A DNA stretch of 64,000 nt from CAZAYY01 sp964489525. Lineage in GTDB: Bacteria; Chloroflexota; Anaerolineae; Anaerolineales; JABWBV01. The notes under the pieces are model-generated. The model was not told the origin of the DNA, did no database searches, and saw only the letters and a program-made list of their open reading frames with translations. Within the stretch, counting starts at the first letter, position 1; every line of letters starts with the position of its first letter. Positions 25,097-33,410 of this stretch are shown here, one piece after another. The stretch is taken from positions 62,001 to 126,000 of the forward strand of contig CAZAYY010000011.1 in NCBI GenBank assembly GCA_964489525.1. Reading direction: 5' to 3'. The translations under genes were made by a program, and so were the position numbers.

Positions 25097-26392
25097 TCAG
25101 TTTTCTTCCACCAGATTCTGAAGCTGTTCAAAAGAGGTGACCCACGATATTTTTTGGATAAACTCAGCCAGCGAGCTGCTTTGGGCGCGCAGGTTGCGCA
25201 CGGCTTTTCCCACCGGGTCGGTGCCTGCAGCGCCGCCGGGCACATCGGCATAGGCACCATAAAAAGCAAAATAGGCCTGGTTAAGCTTGCGAATCCGGTA
25301 GCCGTGGGTCCAGAAAAACTGGCGGCGCGCTTCCATGTAGGCTTCGGCCTCTTCCACTTGCCCGGCAGCCAAAAGTTCATCCACCCGGACGCGAGTGGTG
25401 CGCATTTCAGCCTGAAAACTGAACACAGGCGGCGGCGGGGGTTCGGGGGCGGTTTCGGGCTGCGCTTCGGGTGTGGGCTGTGGTGGCGGCGGGGGTGGTG
25501 GAACCAGTTCGGGATAGTAACGGGCAATGACTGCGCTGCCAATCTCTTTGCCGGCCAGGTTGGCGGTCGTTTCGTTGATGGTGCGCAGCTCGCCGCTCGT
25601 CAGGTAGTTCATGCCCAGCGGACGGGGGGTAAGGTAGTTGTGAATCCACTCATGGGCAACCACTTCGGCCAGCCAGTTCAGGTTGGTGGTCTGGTAAACC
25701 ATGGTTGGGTATGTGCCCACACCCCCAATGGGCACCACCAGGGCGGAGACGTTCATGGTTTTGGCCACAGATTCTTCCAGGGCAACCTGCTCGTCCAGCG
25801 ACATTTCGGGCTGCAAAGAAATGTTGTTTTGCTGTAGAATGGCCGTGCGCGGGGAGACAATCAGTGCCATGGGAACCGGGGTGTTGTGATACAGCACCGG
25901 CGGCATGGGTTGGCCGCCGGTGGTCAGCCCCAGTTCCTTGAGAATGCTGGCCACCTGGTTTTGCAGAATGGATTCCGCCAGCGGGCCAAGCTGGTTTTTT
26001 TGGGCTTGCTTTTGTTCCAGTTCGGCGCGCACAGCCGCAGATACGCTCAGCGGGTCGGCGACCTCCGGGTTGGCATAAATTTCGGCCACCTGCCGTTCCA
26101 AAGACTGTACTTCCCCCACCAGTGCCAGGTAATCGCGCACGACCTGGCTGGCCTGTGCATCGTCCATGTAGCGCGGCAGGCCGAGCGCTGCCTGGTTGAT
26201 TTTGATGCCCAGAGCGTTCAGCGTCCAGGCAATGTAGTCAAATTCCTGGTTGCGGGTGTAGGCGCGCACCTGCTCGGTTTCATCGCTGGGCGGCACAATA
26301 CTGGCTGTGAGCACGAGCAGGCTCACCAGGCTGATGGTGAAGAGGGCAATGAGTGATTCCAGTTTGATCCAGTTTGTGGTTTTCTTTTTCAT
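25097..26392 (-). CDS. putative membrane-anchored zinc metallopeptidase
   Basis: A 431-residue protein that I do not place in a named family. It has one N-terminal transmembrane helix (about residues 12-32), a long helical outer region, and VVAHEWIHNYL with the HExxH zinc motif (His247, Glu248, His251), followed 23 residues later by NETTANLAGKE, suitable for the third (glutamate) ligand of a gluzincin. A poly-Pro linker (about 297-328, PPPPPPQPTP) leads to a helical tail. The fold suggests an extracytoplasmic peptidase. It is monocistronic and converges with CotH. Zinc motif is seen; activity is inferred. Confidence 0.6.
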   Translation of the reverse strand: MKKKTTNWIKLESLIALFTISLVSLLVLTASIVPPSDETEQVRAYTRNQEFDYIAWTLNALGIKINQAALGLPRYMDDAQASQVVRDYLALVGEVQSLERQVAEIYANPEVADPLSVSAAVRAELEQKQAQKNQLGPLAESILQNQVASILKELGLTTGGQPMPPVLYHNTPVPMALIVSPRTAILQQNNISLQPEMSLDEQVALEESVAKTMNVSALVVPIGGVGTYPTMVYQTTNLNWLAEVVAHEWIHNYLTPRPLGMNYLTSGELRTINETTANLAGKEIGSAVIARYYPELVPPPPPPPQPTPEAQPETAPEPPPPPVFSFQAEMRTTRVRVDELLAAGQVEEAEAYMEARRQFFWTHGYRIRKLNQAYFAFYGAYADVPGGAAGTDPVGKAVRNLRAQSSSLAEFIQKISWVTSFEQLQNLVEEN

Positions 26393-26501
26393 AAGGTGTC
26401 CCGGTTTGTGTGGGGTAGATTATACCTGTAAGCAGGGGGCGCTTTGCTTCGCTCGCAACGGCATGGGTTCTTACGCTAAACCCACACCCATTTTCTCATG
26501 C

Positions 26502-26520
26502 TATAATCTAAATCAGATTA
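26502..26520 (+). promoter_or_regulatory. -10 box and inverted repeat before the epimerase gene
   Basis: TATAAT (26502-26507) overlaps a perfect inverted repeat TAATCT-N5-AGATTA (26504-26520). No convincing -35 box is present at the usual distance, which fits an activator- or repressor-dependent promoter. Confidence 0.4.
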
Positions 26521-26540
26521 GAACAAACTTAGGAACACCC

Positions 26541-27470
26541 ATGAACTTTTTGATCACTGGCGCGGCTGGTTTTTTAGGGGCGGCCCTGGCGCGGCGGCTG
26601 CTGCGCGAAGGCCAACATGTCCGGGGGTTGGATGATTTATCTGCAGGAGACCCTCAGGTCGTTTCAGGCATTCACTTCACACGCGGGGATGTCAACGACC
26701 GCCCCAAGCTCTGGACGCTGCTGCAAGATGTGGACTGTGTCTATCACCTGGCTGCCAGGGTTTTTGTAGCCGAGTCGGTGCTTTACCCGCGGGAGTATAA
26801 CGCAACCAATGTGGGCGGCACGGTGGCGTTGATGGAAGCCATGCGCGATGTAGGCGTACGCCGGGTGGTGTTCATTTCCTCTGGGGCGGTGTATGGCAAC
26901 CAACCCGAGCAGCCCTTGCGCGAAGACTTTGCCCCAGATCCACGCTCGCCTTACGCGGTTTCAAAACTGGCCGCTGAGTATTATGTACGGACAATCGGGG
27001 CTTTGTGGGGGATTGAAACCGTGATTTTACGGGTGTTTAATGCGTATGGCCCTGGCCAACACCTGCCGCCTTCCAATCCGCCCGTGGTGCCCAATATGCT
27101 GCGCCAGGCGGTTCGCAGCGGGTCCCTGGTGGTGCATGGCGAAGGTTCGCAAACCCGCGACTTTGTTTATGTGGAAGATGTGGTGAATGCCATGGTGGCA
27201 GCTTCTACCGCTCCGAATATTGACCGGATGGTGATCAACGTGGGCAGCGGGACGGAAACCAGCATCAGCGACCTGGCCCGTCTGGTTCTGCAGGCAACCA
27301 ACAGCAAAGCAGAATTTATCTACAATCCGCGTTCAGGGGCAGGCGTCAGCCGGATGTGTGCCGACATCCGCCTGGCCAAAGAGAAGCTGGGCTATGTACC
27401 TCGGGTTTCTTTGGAGCAGGGCCTGCGGCTTACCCTGGAGCAAGATCGCCGCTTCCATCGCGAGGGCTAA
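26541..27470 (+). CDS. NAD-dependent epimerase/dehydratase (nucleotide-sugar type)
   Basis: A 309-residue extended SDR enzyme. MNFLITGAAGFLGAALARRL is the Rossmann GxxGxxG; the catalytic set is SSGAVYGNQ and YAVSKLAAE (Tyr-x-x-x-Lys); VFNAYGPGQHLPPSNPPVV and RDFVYVEDVVNAM are UDP-sugar-binding blocks of UDP-glucose 4-epimerase and its relatives. The start at 26541 has AGGAA eight bases upstream; the frame is open for 78 codons before it, over the promoter. Substrate not determined; UDP-glucose 4-epimerase or a dTDP-sugar epimerase fit best. Confidence 0.88.
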   Translation: MNFLITGAAGFLGAALARRLLREGQHVRGLDDLSAGDPQVVSGIHFTRGDVNDRPKLWTLLQDVDCVYHLAARVFVAESVLYPREYNATNVGGTVALMEAMRDVGVRRVVFISSGAVYGNQPEQPLREDFAPDPRSPYAVSKLAAEYYVRTIGALWGIETVILRVFNAYGPGQHLPPSNPPVVPNMLRQAVRSGSLVVHGEGSQTRDFVYVEDVVNAMVAASTAPNIDRMVINVGSGTETSISDLARLVLQATNSKAEFIYNPRSGAGVSRMCADIRLAKEKLGYVPRVSLEQGLRLTLEQDRRFHREG

Positions 27471-27474
27471 CCTT

Positions 27475-27903
27475 TTATTCCGTAGTTTCCGGGTTTTCAG
27501 GGGCACCAGGCGTGGATGCGCGGGGCAGGGCTTCTTCCATGCGAATCTGCCCTCTTAAGAACGCTCCTTCTTCCGTGGTGAAAGCCGTTGTAACCACATC
27601 GCCCCAAACGCTGCCTGTGCTGCGAATCTCAACCTTGTCTGCAGTGATGTTGCCGCGCAGCAGCCCGGCAACAATTACCACATTGGCACGCACGTCATCG
27701 CAGGTCACCCGTCCCTTTTCGCCCACAACCAGCAGACCACTGAGCGCAATTTCGCCTTCAAAAGTGCCTTCGATGCGCACACCGCCGCTGCCCGATAGCC
27801 GGCCAGACCAGTATGTGCCGCTGCCTAAAACAGAAGTCACCCGATCAACCGGGGTGGTGACGGCTTGTGCCTGGGATTCGCTTTCGGTTTTTCTCCGGAA
27901 CAT
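27475..27903 (-). CDS. bactofilin (polymer-forming cytoskeletal protein)
   Basis: A 142-residue protein whose central 90 residues form the bactofilin beta-helix: GTYWSGRLSGSGGVRIEGTF, GEIALSGLLVVGEKGRVTCD, LLRGNITADKVEIRSTGSV, with short charged ends. Bactofilins polymerise without nucleotide at the membrane and organise cell shape or wall enzymes. It follows fabI by 23 bases on the same strand. Confidence 0.92.
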   Translation of the reverse strand: MFRRKTESESQAQAVTTPVDRVTSVLGSGTYWSGRLSGSGGVRIEGTFEGEIALSGLLVVGEKGRVTCDDVRANVVIVAGLLRGNITADKVEIRSTGSVWGDVVTTAFTTEEGAFLRGQIRMEEALPRASTPGAPENPETTE

Positions 27904-27926
27904 GGCGCTACTCGCTGATTAAAAGC

Positions 27927-28727
27927 CTACCCGCCAGTGTTTTCGCCCTTGTTGGGGCTGGGTACGGCCATAATATTGTACCCGGAATCTACGAAAAGGA
28001 CTTCCCCCGTAACCCGTGCTGAAAGGTCGGAACACAGGTAAAGGGCCGCATTGCCGCAGTCTTCAATGGTCACATTCTGGCGCAGGGGAGCCATGTCGGC
28101 GAATTCTTTATACATGGTTTTAAAGCCAGCCACGCCTGCCGCAGCCAGGGTGCGAATGGGGCCGGCAGAAATGGCGTTGACCCGAATGCCCTGGGGGCCG
28201 AGGTCGTAGGCCAGGTAGCGCACACTGGCTTCGAGAGCAGCCTTTGCGACACCCATCACGTTGTAGTTGGGCGCTACTTTTTCGGAGCCATAATACGTCA
28301 GGGTAACCACGCTGCTGCCAGGGCCCATATAGGGCAGGAAGGCGTTGGTCAGAGCCACCAGCGAAAAGGCGCTGATATCCAGGGCCATTTTAAATCCAGC
28401 CCGGCTGGTTTGAACAAACGGGCGGCTTAAGTCTTCCCGGTTGGCGTAGGCAACCGCATGGACCAGGATGTCTATCTTGCCAAAAGTTTCACCGGCTTTT
28501 TGTGCCACTGCAGCAATGGCTTCATCACTGGTTACATCGCATTCTTCAACAAAGCGGCAGCCAATTGAAGCCGCCAGGGGTTTGACGCGCTTTTCTAACA
28601 CTTCACCGGCATAACTCAGGCCAATGTTTGCGCCTTCGCGGTGAAACGCTTCGGTGATGCCCCAGGCGATTGAATGATTGTTGGCCACGCCAAAAACGAG
28701 CGCATTCTTGCCATCTAACAGACCCAT
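27927..28727 (-). CDS. fabI: enoyl-[acyl-carrier-protein] reductase (NADH)
   Basis: A 266-residue SDR enzyme of the last step of the fatty-acid elongation cycle. NALVFGVANNHSIAWGI is the FabI-type N terminus (divergent Rossmann motif with S-I-A-W), the catalytic Tyr-x6-Lys is YNVMGVAK, preceded by TLTYYGSEKVAPNYN; SAGPIRTLAAAGVAGF follows. Start at 28727 (MGLLDGKNALVFG) has GGAGGA nine bases upstream and overlaps the previous stop by one base (TGATG), so translation is coupled. Triclosan-type inhibitors act on this form. Confidence 0.95.
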   Translation of the reverse strand: MGLLDGKNALVFGVANNHSIAWGITEAFHREGANIGLSYAGEVLEKRVKPLAASIGCRFVEECDVTSDEAIAAVAQKAGETFGKIDILVHAVAYANREDLSRPFVQTSRAGFKMALDISAFSLVALTNAFLPYMGPGSSVVTLTYYGSEKVAPNYNVMGVAKAALEASVRYLAYDLGPQGIRVNAISAGPIRTLAAAGVAGFKTMYKEFADMAPLRQNVTIEDCGNAALYLCSDLSARVTGEVLFVDSGYNIMAVPSPNKGENTGG

Positions 28728-29344
28728 CAGGTTTTTTCCTCCATTGGTTGGTTTAACCAGGACATATGGCTGCATTTAAAATTCCAAGGCAGACTTTTCC
28801 ACGGTTCTGGCACATTGTTTAAACCCACACGAGGCGATTTGGTCACGCTGGCAGGCGAAACTGGCCAACCAGTCTCTAAAAACAGTGGGCTGTTGGGGGC
28901 GCACAAATCCAGCCCATGGTGGGCGGGACCGTTGAGGTTCAATGCCTGGCAAAGCTTTGCCGGCCCGTTGGCCCACAGCGCTTGCGGATGGCCTTTGCGA
29001 CGGCTGGCAAAACGTTCCAACCCTTCGAGCGGCAGCAAAGCGCGCACCAACACTGCGGCGGGAAACCCCTCTTGCTCGGTGACACAGTTAAACATCCAGT
29101 GCATCCCGTAATTGAAATAAACGTAGGCAGTTCCGGGTGGGCCGAACATCACCACCGTGCGCGGCGTTCGTCCGGCGCGGGCATGGCAGGCCAGGTCTTC
29201 TTCACCGATATACGCCTCGGTTTCAACAATCACCCCGGCAGTGCGCCCGGCTGGCTCAACGTGCACCAGCACCGTGCCGAGCAGGGCCTGGGCAACTTCG
29301 AGGGTTGGGCGGTTAAAAAAAGCCCGGTTAAGCCGTTGGCTCAT
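28727..29344 (-). CDS. DNA-3-methyladenine glycosylase (AAG/MPG family)
   Basis: A 205-residue base-excision repair enzyme removing alkylated or deaminated purines. The family blocks are VEPAGRTAGVIVETEAYIG (catalytic Glu), CHARAGRTPRTVVMFGPPGT, AYVYFNYGMHWMFNCVT and AAVLVRALLPLEG. The start at 29344 (MSQRLNRAFF) lies inside the end of the HAD gene (17-base overlap) and gives the usual length; an ATG at 29422 would add an untypical 26 residues. Confidence 0.93.
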   Translation of the reverse strand: MSQRLNRAFFNRPTLEVAQALLGTVLVHVEPAGRTAGVIVETEAYIGEEDLACHARAGRTPRTVVMFGPPGTAYVYFNYGMHWMFNCVTEQEGFPAAVLVRALLPLEGLERFASRRKGHPQALWANGPAKLCQALNLNGPAHHGLDLCAPNSPLFLETGWPVSPASVTKSPRVGLNNVPEPWKSLPWNFKCSHMSWLNQPMEEKT

Positions 29345-30071
29345 GCAAAACCAGAGGCAGCAGCCCGCCAACCTGCTGGACAACCGGGCATTCGGCTTCG
29401 GGGAAAACCTGGAACGGGTCAATTAAAACCGGCTGCAAACCGGCTCGCTGGGCTCCGACGACATCCGTAAAATAATTGTCCCCCAGGTACAGGGTGTTTT
29501 CAGGGGACGATTGGCTCAATTCCAGGGCATGTTTAAAAATGGCCGGGTCTGGTTTCCAGGTGTTTACCTGCCCGGCAGCCAGGGCAAAGTCAAAATAGTC
29601 CAACAGCCCCAGCCTGCCCAATTCGTCATCGCAAGGACGATCGCGGTTGGTTACCACACCCAGGCGCAGCCCGGCCTGGCGTAGGGTTGCCAGGGTTTCG
29701 AAAACGTCGGGGGTTACCATGGTGAGTGGTTTGTAACATTCATCAAAGTAATTGGCCAGTTTGGGGGCGGCTTCCGCAATCACCTCTGCCGAGCAGGTAA
29801 ATGCGCCCAGGTAGCGCTGGCTGTAGTTTTCCCAGAACTCCTCGCTGAACTTGCCCAGCGTTTCAATATCCTCAAATAAATCTTGCGAGTTGGCCCAATA
29901 CGCATGCGCCCAATGCAGCGCAGAGCGCCACTGTTGGCTGTTGATGACGGCCCCAGCCTGCCTGGCAAAATGGTAAAAAACTTCGTGGGGAGTGGGGGCG
30001 CTGGTGCGCAGGGTGCCATCCAGGTCAAACAGTACGGCCTGGATGGGCTGGGGAATGGTGAACGATTTCAT
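29328..30071 (-). CDS. HAD-family hydrolase
   Basis: A 247-residue haloacid-dehalogenase-type phosphatase. Motif I is AVLFDLDGTLRTS (nucleophile Asp), motif II VVTNRD, motif III K in the WKPDPAIFK block and motif IV YLGDNYFTDVVGA. The helical cap lies between residues 20 and 110. Its ATG overlaps the moaA stop by one base. The substrate is not predictable; phosphoglycolate-type small phosphates are common. Confidence 0.9.
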   Translation of the reverse strand: MKSFTIPQPIQAVLFDLDGTLRTSAPTPHEVFYHFARQAGAVINSQQWRSALHWAHAYWANSQDLFEDIETLGKFSEEFWENYSQRYLGAFTCSAEVIAEAAPKLANYFDECYKPLTMVTPDVFETLATLRQAGLRLGVVTNRDRPCDDELGRLGLLDYFDFALAAGQVNTWKPDPAIFKHALELSQSSPENTLYLGDNYFTDVVGAQRAGLQPVLIDPFQVFPEAECPVVQQVGGLLPLVLHEPTA

Positions 30072-31114
30072 CAGCCTCCAATATACGACATTTCAATTTT
30101 TGGCAAGCTGGTTGTGTTGTGGGTTCGAATTTCAGAATATCGGTCGGCGCGTTGGCCCCAGATTTTGCCAATGGTTTCGTGCAGCGCTTCATCGGTGACG
30201 CCGCTGCGCAGCAGGTTCAGCAGGTCGGTCCCCTGGATGGCAAACAGGCAGGTGTAGAGTTTCCCATCCGCAGAAAGCCGGGCCCGGGTGCAGTCGCGGC
30301 AGAAGGCCTGGGTGACGGAGGCGATAACGCCTACCTCGCCCTGGCCGTCGAGGTAGCGCCAGCGTTGGGCTACTTCACCGGGGTAGTTGGCTTCAGCCGG
30401 CTCCATGGGTATTTCAGCGTGGATGATGTTGACCATTTCGCGAGCGGTAACCACATCATTCATGCGCCAGCCGTTGGTTGAGCCAACATCCATATACTCA
30501 ATAAAGCGAACAATGTTGCCTCTTTCCCGAAAGAACCGGGCCATGGGCAAAATGCTTTGTTCGTTAACGCCGCGCTTAATCACGCAGTTGACTTTAACCG
30601 GGTTCAAACCTGCCTCCTGGCAGGCATCTATCCATTCCAAAACCCGCTGGACGGGGAAATCCACATCGTTCATGGCTTTAAACACCGCATCATCCAGCGA
30701 ATCGAGGCTGACCGTAATCCGTTTCAGCCCGGCGGCTTTGAGGGAATGCACTCGTGTTATCGGAAATGAGCCGTTGGTGGTGAGGGCAATATCCACATCT
30801 GGAATGGCGGCCAGCATTTCAATCAGGGCTTCCAGGTCGCGCCGGACAAGCGGTTCTCCCCCCGTCAGGCGAAATTTGCGCACGCCGTGGGCGTGAAATA
30901 CCTGCGCAAGCCGGGTGATTTCTTCATAGGACAGCAGGGCATGTTTGGGCAAAAAGACATGGTCTTTCCCAAATACATCCTTCGGCATACAGTAAGTGCA
31001 GCGGAAATTGCAGCGATCGGTTACAGAAATGCGCAAATCGTGCAGGGGGCGGCCCAGCCGGTCGGTAACGGGCACAGGTGTGATGATGGGAAGGGGTTCT
31101 GTATGGGTCATCAT
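30071..31114 (-). CDS. moaA: GTP 3',8-cyclase (molybdenum cofactor synthesis)
   Basis: A 347-residue radical-SAM enzyme catalysing the first step of molybdopterin synthesis. The N-terminal cluster is CNFRCTYCMP (CxxxCxxC), FRLTGGEPL is the SAM motif, and the second cluster is FCRDCTRARLSADGKLYTC. The C terminus ends MSYIGG; the final Gly-Gly is essential in characterised MoaA. Start is one of two adjacent ATGs (31114 or 31111), with no clear Shine-Dalgarno. It heads a tight operon (HAD, glycosylase, fabI, bactofilin). No other cofactor gene is in the window. Confidence 0.95.
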   Translation of the reverse strand: MMTHTEPLPIITPVPVTDRLGRPLHDLRISVTDRCNFRCTYCMPKDVFGKDHVFLPKHALLSYEEITRLAQVFHAHGVRKFRLTGGEPLVRRDLEALIEMLAAIPDVDIALTTNGSFPITRVHSLKAAGLKRITVSLDSLDDAVFKAMNDVDFPVQRVLEWIDACQEAGLNPVKVNCVIKRGVNEQSILPMARFFRERGNIVRFIEYMDVGSTNGWRMNDVVTAREMVNIIHAEIPMEPAEANYPGEVAQRWRYLDGQGEVGVIASVTQAFCRDCTRARLSADGKLYTCLFAIQGTDLLNLLRSGVTDEALHETIGKIWGQRADRYSEIRTHNTTSLPKIEMSYIGG

Positions 31115-31184
31115 GGTTTTTGTGAGGGTAATTGTACCAGGATTGGCGCAGGCGAAGTTTAGCGTTGTTGAAAAATCTGCGTGA

Positions 31185-31190
31185 TATAAT
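31185..31190 (+). promoter_or_regulatory. -10 box of the LysM gene, leaderless spacing
   Basis: TATAAT ends seven bases before the ATG at 31198; no Shine-Dalgarno sequence lies between them. Confidence 0.5.
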
Positions 31191-31197
31191 GCCAGCA

Positions 31198-32052
31198 ATG
31201 ATGAAAACTATAACGGTTTTTCAGCGGGTTTGCCTGGTGGGCGGCTTTTTTATGCTGGCGGCGGCGGCCATGTTGGGTTGGGCCAGCGGCCCGGCCGCGG
31301 CTGCACCGCTCTACCAGCTGACCCCTTTCCCCACCCCGACCCCTGGACCGGATGGCCGGATTTTGTATATCGTCCAACCAGGGGATACCCTCTGGCGCAT
31401 TGCTGCAATCAGCGGGGTTTCCATTGACGAACTGAGGGCGTTAAACAACCTGACGGGTGACGGCCTGTCTGAAGGCCGCCCACTGCTGTTGGGCCTGGGC
31501 GGTCCGGTGCAGGCTACCGCGCTGCCTGCCCAGCCTACGCCCACGTCCGGCGCTCCCACGCCCACGCCCGACCCTGGCGATATTTCTGCTGAAATCTGTG
31601 TTTTGATTTTTAATGACTTAAATGGCAACACCCTGCGCGATGTGGGGGAATTTGCCATCCCCCGTTCCATCATCAGCGTAAGCGATCGGGCCGGCCTGGT
31701 TAACCTGGCTGCGGATATGCTCGATCAGCGCGATGAATTTGACGACCCGCTTCCAGCATGCTTTCCCGATCTCGAACCTGGGGCATATAACATCACGGTA
31801 GCCATTCCAGATGGGTATAACCCCACCACTGTTCTAAACTACGCGCTGCAGTTGGACCCAAGCACGGTGGCCAACCTGGCGTTTGGCGCCCAGGTGAGCA
31901 CAGCCGGAATCATCAGCGCACCGCCTCCCGAAGAAGTGGGTCAGTCGCCCATTTTAGGCGTTTTTGGGGCACTGCTTGTCCTGGCCGGGATTGGGGTTGG
32001 CATTGCGGCCATGCGTATGGGCCGCCCCAAACCCCTACGGCCAATGCAGTAG
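31198..32052 (+). CDS. secreted LysM-domain protein with SdrD-B-like domain and C-terminal anchor
   Basis: A 284-residue envelope protein. A signal peptide or anchor (about residues 9-30), a Pro/Thr spacer, one LysM domain (about 55-102: ILYIVQPGDTLWRIAAISGV, SIDELRALNNL), a second Pro/Thr spacer, then a beta domain beginning CVLIFNDLNGNTLRDVGEFA (calcium-binding D-x-N-G-x-x-D pattern of SdrD-B repeats), and a final helix (about 250-272) with basic tail. It should bind peptidoglycan or related glycan. Two adjacent ATGs; the first lies seven bases after the -10 box. Divergent from moaA. Confidence 0.8.
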   Translation: MMKTITVFQRVCLVGGFFMLAAAAMLGWASGPAAAAPLYQLTPFPTPTPGPDGRILYIVQPGDTLWRIAAISGVSIDELRALNNLTGDGLSEGRPLLLGLGGPVQATALPAQPTPTSGAPTPTPDPGDISAEICVLIFNDLNGNTLRDVGEFAIPRSIISVSDRAGLVNLAADMLDQRDEFDDPLPACFPDLEPGAYNITVAIPDGYNPTTVLNYALQLDPSTVANLAFGAQVSTAGIISAPPPEEVGQSPILGVFGALLVLAGIGVGIAAMRMGRPKPLRPMQ

Positions 32053-32374
32053 CGGTTTTCCAACAACCCCTGCCCGTTTGGCGCGATGCTGTTGCAACCC
32101 GTGCAGCCATCCCCCCTCTGGTTCCCTCACTGGCCCTGTTATCGAAGAAACTTTTTTGCAATCCTTCGCACGTCTCGTGATTGGGTTGGTTAACCCTTGC
32201 AGGTTCAGCCATCTCAAAAATTCCCGTAATTTTCAGGACATTTGTCCCCCCAAAACCTATCAAAACCTGCGTTTTCCATTTGAGATGCTTTTGATACACT
32301 AGCCTCTAAACTAGGTCGCCTGGATTTTGCTGTGCTCAAACACAGAAAACTCACCAGCGGCCCCGAGGTGTGTA
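32053..32374. other. intergenic gap before hemH
   Basis: 322 bases with no credible gene on either strand. A TACACT box at 32295-32300 could serve hemH, but no clear -35 box is visible. A T-run (TTTTTT at about 32152) follows a short weak hairpin. I see no repeat of the dispersed families here. Confidence 0.4.
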
Positions 32375-33388
32375 TTGGATAACCAACCTGACTCAAAAGA
32401 CGCCACCCCCGTAGGCATTTTGCTCGCCAATGTGGGCACCCCCAACGCCCCGACTGCCAGGGCGGTTCGGCCGTACCTCCGGGAGTTTTTGTCCGACCCG
32501 CGGATTGTGGATTACCCCCGTTGGTTGTGGCTGCCGCTCTTGTATGGGGTGATTTTAACTTTTCGCCCGCGCCGTTCGGCCCGTTTATACCAGAACATCT
32601 GGACCGAGGCTGGCTCGCCTTTGCTGGTTATGATGCGAGAGCAGGCTTCGGCCTTGCAAGAAATGCTCAACACGCCCGGGCAGCGCACACCGGTTTTGGT
32701 GGAAGTGGGGCTGCGGTATGGAAATCCCTCGATCGAATCGGCTTTGAAAAGCCTGCAAGCCCAGGGCGCCCGGAGAGTGTTGATTTTTCCGCTTTTCCCA
32801 CAGTATTCGGCAACAACCACCGCCACCACCTATGATGCGGTTTTTCAGGCCTACCAGCGCCAGCCCTGGATGCCCGAAATGCGCACCATCCACGATTACC
32901 ACAACCATCCAGGCTACATTCGCGCCTTAGCCAGCAGCATTCGCGAAAGTTTTGCAACCCATGGCCAGCCCGACAAACTTTTGTTCTCGTTTCATGGCAT
33001 TCCCCAACGGTATGCCCGCAATGGCGACCCATACCCAAACATCTGCCAGGCGACAGCCTGCCTGGTGGCTTCCGAGCTGGGTCTTTCGCCAGAACAGTGG
33101 TTCCTTTCTTACCAATCGCGATTTGGCCCAGAGCCCTGGCTTAAACCCTATACAGACGAAACCCTGGAAGAATGGGGCCGGGAACATGTCCGCCATGTTC
33201 AGGTGATTGCCCCTGGTTTTTCGGCCGACTGCCTCGAGACCAACGACGAGCTGGGGCGCGAAGCCCGGCATTCTTTCATTGAGGCTGGCGGGGAAATCTT
33301 TCACTACATTCCAGCGCTGAACACCCGTCCCGACCACCTGGCCGTGTTGGCGGAACTGGCCTGCCAATCGCTGCAGGGCTGGTTGTAA
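32375..33388 (+). CDS. hemH: ferrochelatase
   Basis: A 337-residue enzyme inserting Fe(II) into a porphyrin. I choose the TTG at 32375 because GAGG lies six bases upstream and the protein then begins just before the first conserved block GILLANVGTPNAPTARAVRP. LFSFHGIPQRY holds the catalytic His and APGFSADCLETNDEL the catalytic Glu. It heads a three-gene tetrapyrrole operon (22 bases to the oxidase). Whether it uses protoporphyrin or coproporphyrin cannot be settled by eye. Confidence 0.93.
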   Translation: MDNQPDSKDATPVGILLANVGTPNAPTARAVRPYLREFLSDPRIVDYPRWLWLPLLYGVILTFRPRRSARLYQNIWTEAGSPLLVMMREQASALQEMLNTPGQRTPVLVEVGLRYGNPSIESALKSLQAQGARRVLIFPLFPQYSATTTATTYDAVFQAYQRQPWMPEMRTIHDYHNHPGYIRALASSIRESFATHGQPDKLLFSFHGIPQRYARNGDPYPNICQATACLVASELGLSPEQWFLSYQSRFGPEPWLKPYTDETLEEWGREHVRHVQVIAPGFSADCLETNDELGREARHSFIEAGGEIFHYIPALNTRPDHLAVLAELACQSLQGWL

Positions 33389-33410
33389 GACCTTAAAATG
33401 GGAGCAAGAC

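Noticed and set aside
26307..26540. An N-terminal extension of the epimerase
   Set aside because: It would put 78 unrelated residues before the Rossmann motif that normally begins the protein, over a promoter.
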